From an uncultured Blautia sp. (GTDB lineage Bacteria > Bacillota > Clostridia > Lachnospirales > Lachnospiraceae): 10,033 bases of DNA. This document shows, one piece after another, positions 7,936 through 10,033 of the stretch (position 1 is the first letter of the stretch; each line of letters opens with the position of its first letter). A program made the position numbers and the translations under genes. The stretch lies in the NCBI GenBank assembly GCA_900765525.1, contig CAAFRY010000020.1:1-10033 (forward strand), given 5' to 3'. A model generated the notes under the pieces. It was not told where the DNA came from and made no database searches. It saw only the letters and a list, made by a program, of their open reading frames with translations.

Positions 7936-8310
7936 TCAGCCTTCTTCCTCCTGGGAAGCGGCATCCTCTGAGGAATCTGAGTCATCCTGCTCAGACTGCC
8001 CCTCCTGGTCTGACTGGCCCTCTCTGAAAACAATCTCGTTATCCTTTACCAGTCCCAGCTTATCTCTGGCAATCTCCTCCACATATTCATCTGTCTGCAT
8101 ATATTCTTTCAAGTCATCTATCTCTGCCGTGCGTTCATTTTCTTCCTCGATTTGACTATCCAGGCTTTTCTCCTGCTCCTTGTAGTCTGAAAGCTGTCTG
8201 CTGAGAGCATAGCTCTTGGACATCATACCAAAAAATAAAATGCCCACAACAAAGGTAACGGCAAGCATTGCGATTCTATTCTGACGATTTTTTTTCTTTC
8301 TTTTTTTCAT
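7936..8310 (-). CDS. divIC: Septum formation initiator DivIC (FtsB-like)
   Basis: DivIC is a bitopic divisome protein that pairs with FtsL through a coiled coil and helps DivIB and the septal peptidoglycan synthase work at midcell. With the start chosen here it has 124 residues. These are a very basic cytoplasmic tip (MKKRKKKNRQNR), one membrane helix (about 13-30), a coiled coil (about 34-68) and the conserved segment YVEEIARDKLGLVKDNEIVF (76-95). The protein ends in a 28-residue tail rich in acid, Ser and Gln that is not part of the family core. The ATG at 8310 is preceded by AGGAAG (8318-8323) at 7 nt. Earlier in-frame starts (TTG 8373, ATG 8349) have no good ribosome site and would overlap yabQ much further. 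The overlap with yabQ is 35 bp. A sigma-A-like promoter lies inside yabQ. Confidence 0.88.
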   Translation of the reverse strand: MKKRKKKNRQNRIAMLAVTFVVGILFFGMMSKSYALSRQLSDYKEQEKSLDSQIEEENERTAEIDDLKEYMQTDEYVEEIARDKLGLVKDNEIVFREGQSDQEGQSEQDDSDSSEDAASQEEEG

Positions 8311-8749
8311 TTTTGCGCTTCCTGATTTTTTGTATGGACTTTTGTTCATGTAAAGAAATTTTAACTCTATCAAGCCAAAATTTCAACCTTTTTCTGCACA
8401 TTCCAATAGGTTTTCCCAGGATTCCCAGGAGATTCCCTATTTTCCTCAAAAAAGCAGAAATATATTTCACCAAAATCATACTTGGACCGGCATGGTACAG
8501 CAAAGCTCCCAATCCTATGGAAAAAAGAGCATAAATCCGTATAATGCCGTCGTTTCCCTGATAAATCACATAAAACAGGTATATCCCTGAAGCACACCAA
8601 TACAGAATATCTTCCAAGCCCGTGAGCAGCGGACTGTGGGCTGCAATGTTTCTGAAAATGCGGAGGAAGTCATACAGCGCCGCCATAAAGACACCTGCCA
8701 GGAAGGTTTTTGCGGCGAACAAAAGCTCCTGCTGCATATATTCGCTCAT
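8276..8749 (-). CDS. yabQ: Spore cortex membrane protein YabQ
   Basis: YabQ is a mother-cell membrane protein needed for spore cortex formation in Bacillus; its biochemical activity is unknown. This 157-residue protein has hydrophobic helices at about 10-28, 46-64 and 68-88 and possibly a fourth at about 90-112. A strongly basic C-terminal tail follows (KIRKRKNEKKKEKKSSE). The pattern and the place directly after yabP identify it. The ATG stands 6 nt after the yabP stop, with GAGGA overlapping that stop, so translation is coupled to yabP. Its last 35 nt overlap divIC in another frame, in an A-rich stretch encoding lysine-rich ends of both proteins. It is likely expressed from the sigma-E-type promoter in front of yabP. 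Confidence 0.88.
   Translation of the reverse strand: MSEYMQQELLFAAKTFLAGVFMAALYDFLRIFRNIAAHSPLLTGLEDILYWCASGIYLFYVIYQGNDGIIRIYALFSIGLGALLYHAGPSMILVKYISAFLRKIGNLLGILGKPIGMCRKRLKFWLDRVKISLHEQKSIQKIRKRKNEKKKEKKSSE
8358..8386 (-). promoter_or_regulatory. sigma-A-like promoter of divIC, inside yabQ
   Basis: TTGAAA (8381-8386) and TAAAAT (8358-8363) on the minus strand are exactly 17 bp apart, each one base from consensus. Transcription would begin near 8351, about 40 nt before the divIC ATG. It lies within the yabQ coding sequence. Such a promoter is expected: DivIC is needed in growing cells, whereas the upstream yabPQ unit appears to be sporulation-controlled and to follow a terminator. Confidence 0.6.
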
Positions 8750-8755
8750 CTGTCC

Positions 8756-9040
8756 TCACTGGAACAGCCTTTTGAGCATTCCTTCTCCTCCCTTTGCTTT
8801 TGTAATACCCTGGCTGTATATAAGACTGTCTACTTTTCCCCCTATATCCACCTCCTGTTTTTCTAAATCCAGACGGGTTACATGGAGATTCTCTCCCTTC
8901 ACGGTAAGCGTTCCACCCTCTGTCACCAGGCTGATTTCCTTTTCATCAAAGGAATTTACGTCCTTTACCCCGGTAAGGCATCCCCTCTTCCTGTCTGTAA
9001 GCTGAAGCCTGTGGATTGCTTTGGCTGGTTTTTCCTCCAA
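8756..9040 (-). CDS. yabP: Sporulation protein YabP (TTG start)
   Basis: YabP is a small sporulation protein made in the mother cell and associated with spore envelope assembly; it works with the neighbouring YabQ. The 94 residues contain the family core: GVKDVNSFDEKEI (24-36), then LTVKGENLHVTRLDLEKQEV (45-64) and GGKVDSLIYS (67-76), ending in MLKRLFQ. The start codon is TTG at 9040. No other start is possible nearby: an in-frame TGA stands three codons upstream (9047-9049), and no ATG or GTG occurs in the conserved N-terminal part. A G-rich ribosome site (GGGGGA, 9056-9051) lies about 10 nt before it, inside the 3' arm of a terminator hairpin. A sigma-E-like promoter precedes the gene. Confidence in the family is high; the start is unusual. 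Confidence 0.87.
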   Translation of the reverse strand: MEEKPAKAIHRLQLTDRKRGCLTGVKDVNSFDEKEISLVTEGGTLTVKGENLHVTRLDLEKQEVDIGGKVDSLIYSQGITKAKGGEGMLKRLFQ

Positions 9041-9094
9041 AAAAAATCAATCCCCCATATCCTCTTCCTTATGAAAGATTATATGGGAGATTGA
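9039..9094 (-). terminator. Intrinsic terminator after HU-rqcP, ending on the yabP start codon
   Basis: Minus-strand RNA forms a 14-bp stem (9094-9081 with 9060-9047). After a 2x2 internal loop comes a 6-bp upper stem (9078-9073 with 9068-9063) capped by AUAA. A run of eight U residues follows directly (9046-9039). One lower-stem pair and one upper-stem pair are G-U wobbles in this RNA; in plus-strand RNA they would be C-A mismatches, so the structure is built for the minus strand. The last two Us are the first two bases of the yabP TTG start codon. The 3' arm contains the GGGGG of the yabP ribosome site. It should end most transcripts coming from HU and rqcP. Confidence 0.8.
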
Positions 9095-9106
9095 AAATGA
9101 ATATTC
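9078..9106 (-). promoter_or_regulatory. sigma-E-like sporulation promoter of yabPQ
   Basis: GAATATT (9106-9100) and CATATAAT (9085-9078) on the minus strand are exactly 14 bp apart. The published sigma-E consensus is roughly [T/G][A/C]ATA.. , 14 bp, CATACA[A/C]T; here only one -10 position differs. In Bacillus, yabP and yabQ belong to the sigma-E regulon, so the position makes sense. The -10 overlaps the 5' arm of the terminator at 9039-9094, and transcription would start near 9071-9070, downstream of that arm. The call is by consensus and context, without experiment. Confidence 0.68.
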
Positions 9107-9129
9107 CTTATGAAACTTCAGTATAAATT

Positions 9130-9369
9130 CTACAGATACCGAAACAGCTCTCCGGCCGCCTCTTTTCTGACGGTTTCCTGTACATCCAATACCTGGACTT
9201 TGACATTTCTGCTTCCGAACTGTATTTCCAGAATGTCCCCTGCCTTCACCTGTGCAGATGCCTTGGCGGGCTTATCGTTAATCAAAACCCTTCCGGCATC
9301 ACAGGCTTCATTGGCCACGGTCCTGCGCTTTATCAGCCGGGATACCTTCAAATACTTATCCAGTCTCAT
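9130..9369 (-). CDS. rqcP: Ribosome quality control S4-domain protein RqcP (YabO)
   Basis: RqcP is a small S4-domain RNA-binding protein that binds stalled 50S subunits. With RqcH it supports addition of C-terminal alanine tails to nascent chains, the bacterial ribosome quality-control pathway. The 79 residues begin with the S4 signature MRLDKYLKVSRLIKRRTVAN and continue with GRVLINDKPAKAS and VKAGDILEIQFG, covering almost the entire protein. Length is usual for the family (about 80-90). The ATG is only 3 nt after the HU stop, and no proper ribosome site is visible in the end of HU, so translation probably depends on ribosomes finishing HU. It is followed by a terminator, so HU and rqcP appear to form a two-gene growth-phase unit. 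Confidence 0.92.
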   Translation of the reverse strand: MRLDKYLKVSRLIKRRTVANEACDAGRVLINDKPAKASAQVKAGDILEIQFGSRNVKVQVLDVQETVRKEAAGELFRYL

Positions 9370-9372
9370 GTC

Positions 9373-9648
9373 TTACTCGTTTACCATATCCTTTAAAGCT
9401 TTTCCTGCTTTGAATTTCGGAGTTTTGGAAGCTGCAATTGTCATGGTCTCGCCGGTCTGAGGATTTCTACCCTCTCTGGCTGCTCTCTCAGAAACTTCAA
9501 AAGTACCAAATCCAACTAACTGAACCTTCTCACCTTTTTTCATTTCTTCGGATACAACATCAATAAAAGCCTTTAAAGCTGCCTCTGCGTCTTTCTTAGA
9601 TAACTGTGTTTTTTCTGCCATAGCAGCAACTAATTCTGTTCTGTTCAT
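9373..9648 (-). CDS. hup: DNA-binding protein HU
   Basis: HU is an abundant dimeric nucleoid protein that bends DNA without strong sequence preference. The 91-residue sequence matches the family from end to end: MNRTELVAAMAEK, a helical dimer region, GFGTFEVSERAAREGRNPQTGE (47-68) with the DNA-intercalating proline in the beta-arm, and a final helix KFKAGKALKDMVN. A perfect AGGAGG (9657-9662) lies 8 nt before the ATG, and a near-consensus promoter precedes it, as expected for a highly expressed gene. In Firmicutes, HU genes often stand next to mazG and yabO. Here rqcP follows within 3 nt, and the upstream side holds a repeat-like element instead of mazG within the window. Confidence 0.97.
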   Translation of the reverse strand: MNRTELVAAMAEKTQLSKKDAEAALKAFIDVVSEEMKKGEKVQLVGFGTFEVSERAAREGRNPQTGETMTIAASKTPKFKAGKALKDMVNE

Positions 9649-9710
9649 GAGTATTTCCTCCTAAATAAAATTCACGCTTAAAAGTTTACCGCTGCTGCGG
9701 TCTACAGTTA

Positions 9711-9739
9711 TTTATACCCTGTTTCTTATGGTTTGTCAA
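9711..9739 (-). promoter_or_regulatory. Strong sigma-A-type promoter of HU-rqcP
   Basis: TTGACA (9734-9739) and TATAAA (9711-9716) on the minus strand are 17 bp apart, giving a full -35 match and a five-of-six -10. Transcription should start near 9704, with a leader of about 55 nt ending in AGGAGG and the HU ATG. It lies just beyond the repeat-like element at 9770-10033. Confidence 0.8.
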
Positions 9740-9769
9740 GCGTATTCCTGCCCTCTTAACACAGTATTT

Positions 9770-10033
9770 GTAACAATTCAGCTTTGCTGAACCGTTACAG
9801 GCAAAATCCATGCAAAATCGCCTATGGCGATGGGATTTTGCCTCCTGAATCATGTTCTTACGGTCAGCGCAGCAAGTGCGCAGACCTAGTGTACTGACAC
9901 GTTCACATTTCAACAAATGACTTGCCTGAATTTCCATCTGCTGCCTTGTCGTCAATCGACGTAGCCACCGCTACGCCTCATTCCTCCGCCTTGCAGAATG
10001 AAAATTCATTCTACGTCATTATGCTGAAAATGA
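9770..10033. repeat. Hairpin-rich gene-free element, probable dispersed repeat
   Basis: This stretch upstream of the HU promoter shows no credible gene but at least six inverted repeats. These are GTAAC..TTCAGC with GCTGAA..GTTAC (9770-9798), GCAAAATC units pairing with GATTTTGC (9801-9841), GGTC-GCGCA with TGCGC-GACC (9862-9886, one mismatch), GTGT/ACAC (9889-9900), CGTAGC with GCTACG (9960-9975, perfect, 4-nt loop) and AGAATGAA with TTCATTCT (9995-10012). It runs off the right edge of the window. From memory, closely similar hairpin-rich stretches recur between genes in Lachnospiraceae, but only one copy is present here, so repetition cannot be shown. An 89-codon minus-strand reading frame across it (9686-9955) is most likely accidental. 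Confidence 0.5.

Noticed and set aside
9686..9955. 89-codon minus-strand reading frame upstream of HU
   Set aside because: It runs across several hairpins, the HU promoter and most of the HU leader, has no ribosome site that I can see, and its composition (many Cys, Arg, Lys, no domain) looks accidental.
1..10033. CRISPR array, tRNA, rRNA, insertion sequence or defence system
   Set aside because: No regularly spaced repeats, no cloverleaf or rRNA-like sequence, no transposase or integrase motifs and no unknown multi-gene cluster were found; all full-length genes belong to familiar families.

Overview
All nine recognisable genes lie on the minus strand, so the window reads biologically from right to left. 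The content suggests a spore-forming Clostridia member, most likely Lachnospiraceae. It holds the conserved Firmicutes block HU - rqcP (yabO) - yabP - yabQ - divIC - spoIIE - tilS - hpt - ftsH, followed by an intracellular GH13 glycosidase. The assignment rests on gene order, protein motifs and the sporulation genes; no rRNA or tRNA is present to confirm it.

Layout from right to left. 10033-9770: a gene-free stretch packed with inverted repeats, probably a dispersed repeat or structured element. 9739-9130: a strong sigma-A-type promoter, then HU and rqcP. 9106-9039: an intrinsic terminator whose 5' arm contains the -10 of a sigma-E-like sporulation promoter; yabP starts with TTG on the terminator's T-run. 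9040-8276: yabP and yabQ, sporulation genes. 8386-7936: divIC, with a sigma-A-like promoter inside yabQ and a 35-bp overlap with yabQ. 7891-6331: spoIIE, preceded by TTGACA and TATAAT 21 bp apart, with a perfect 0A box over the -35. This is the arrangement of Spo0A-activated promoters. The SpoIIE itself is short, with one membrane helix in place of the usual multi-spanning N-terminal domain. 6321-2544: tilS, hpt and ftsH, tightly packed. 2543-2123: a gap with a perfect 13-bp hairpin terminator, a possible small RNA and the amylase promoter. 2122-5: the GH13 glycosidase.

How it fits together. Growth genes (HU, RqcP, DivIC, TilS, Hpt, FtsH) alternate with sporulation genes (YabP, YabQ, SpoIIE). 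The regulatory sites read from the sequence offer an explanation of how this works: a terminator ends the HU-rqcP message, a mother-cell promoter starts yabPQ beyond the terminator's first arm, divIC has its own vegetative promoter, and spoIIE has a Spo0A-type promoter. The yabP terminator/promoter overlap is the most interesting thing in the window. No wholly new multi-gene system was found; every full-length gene belongs to a known family.
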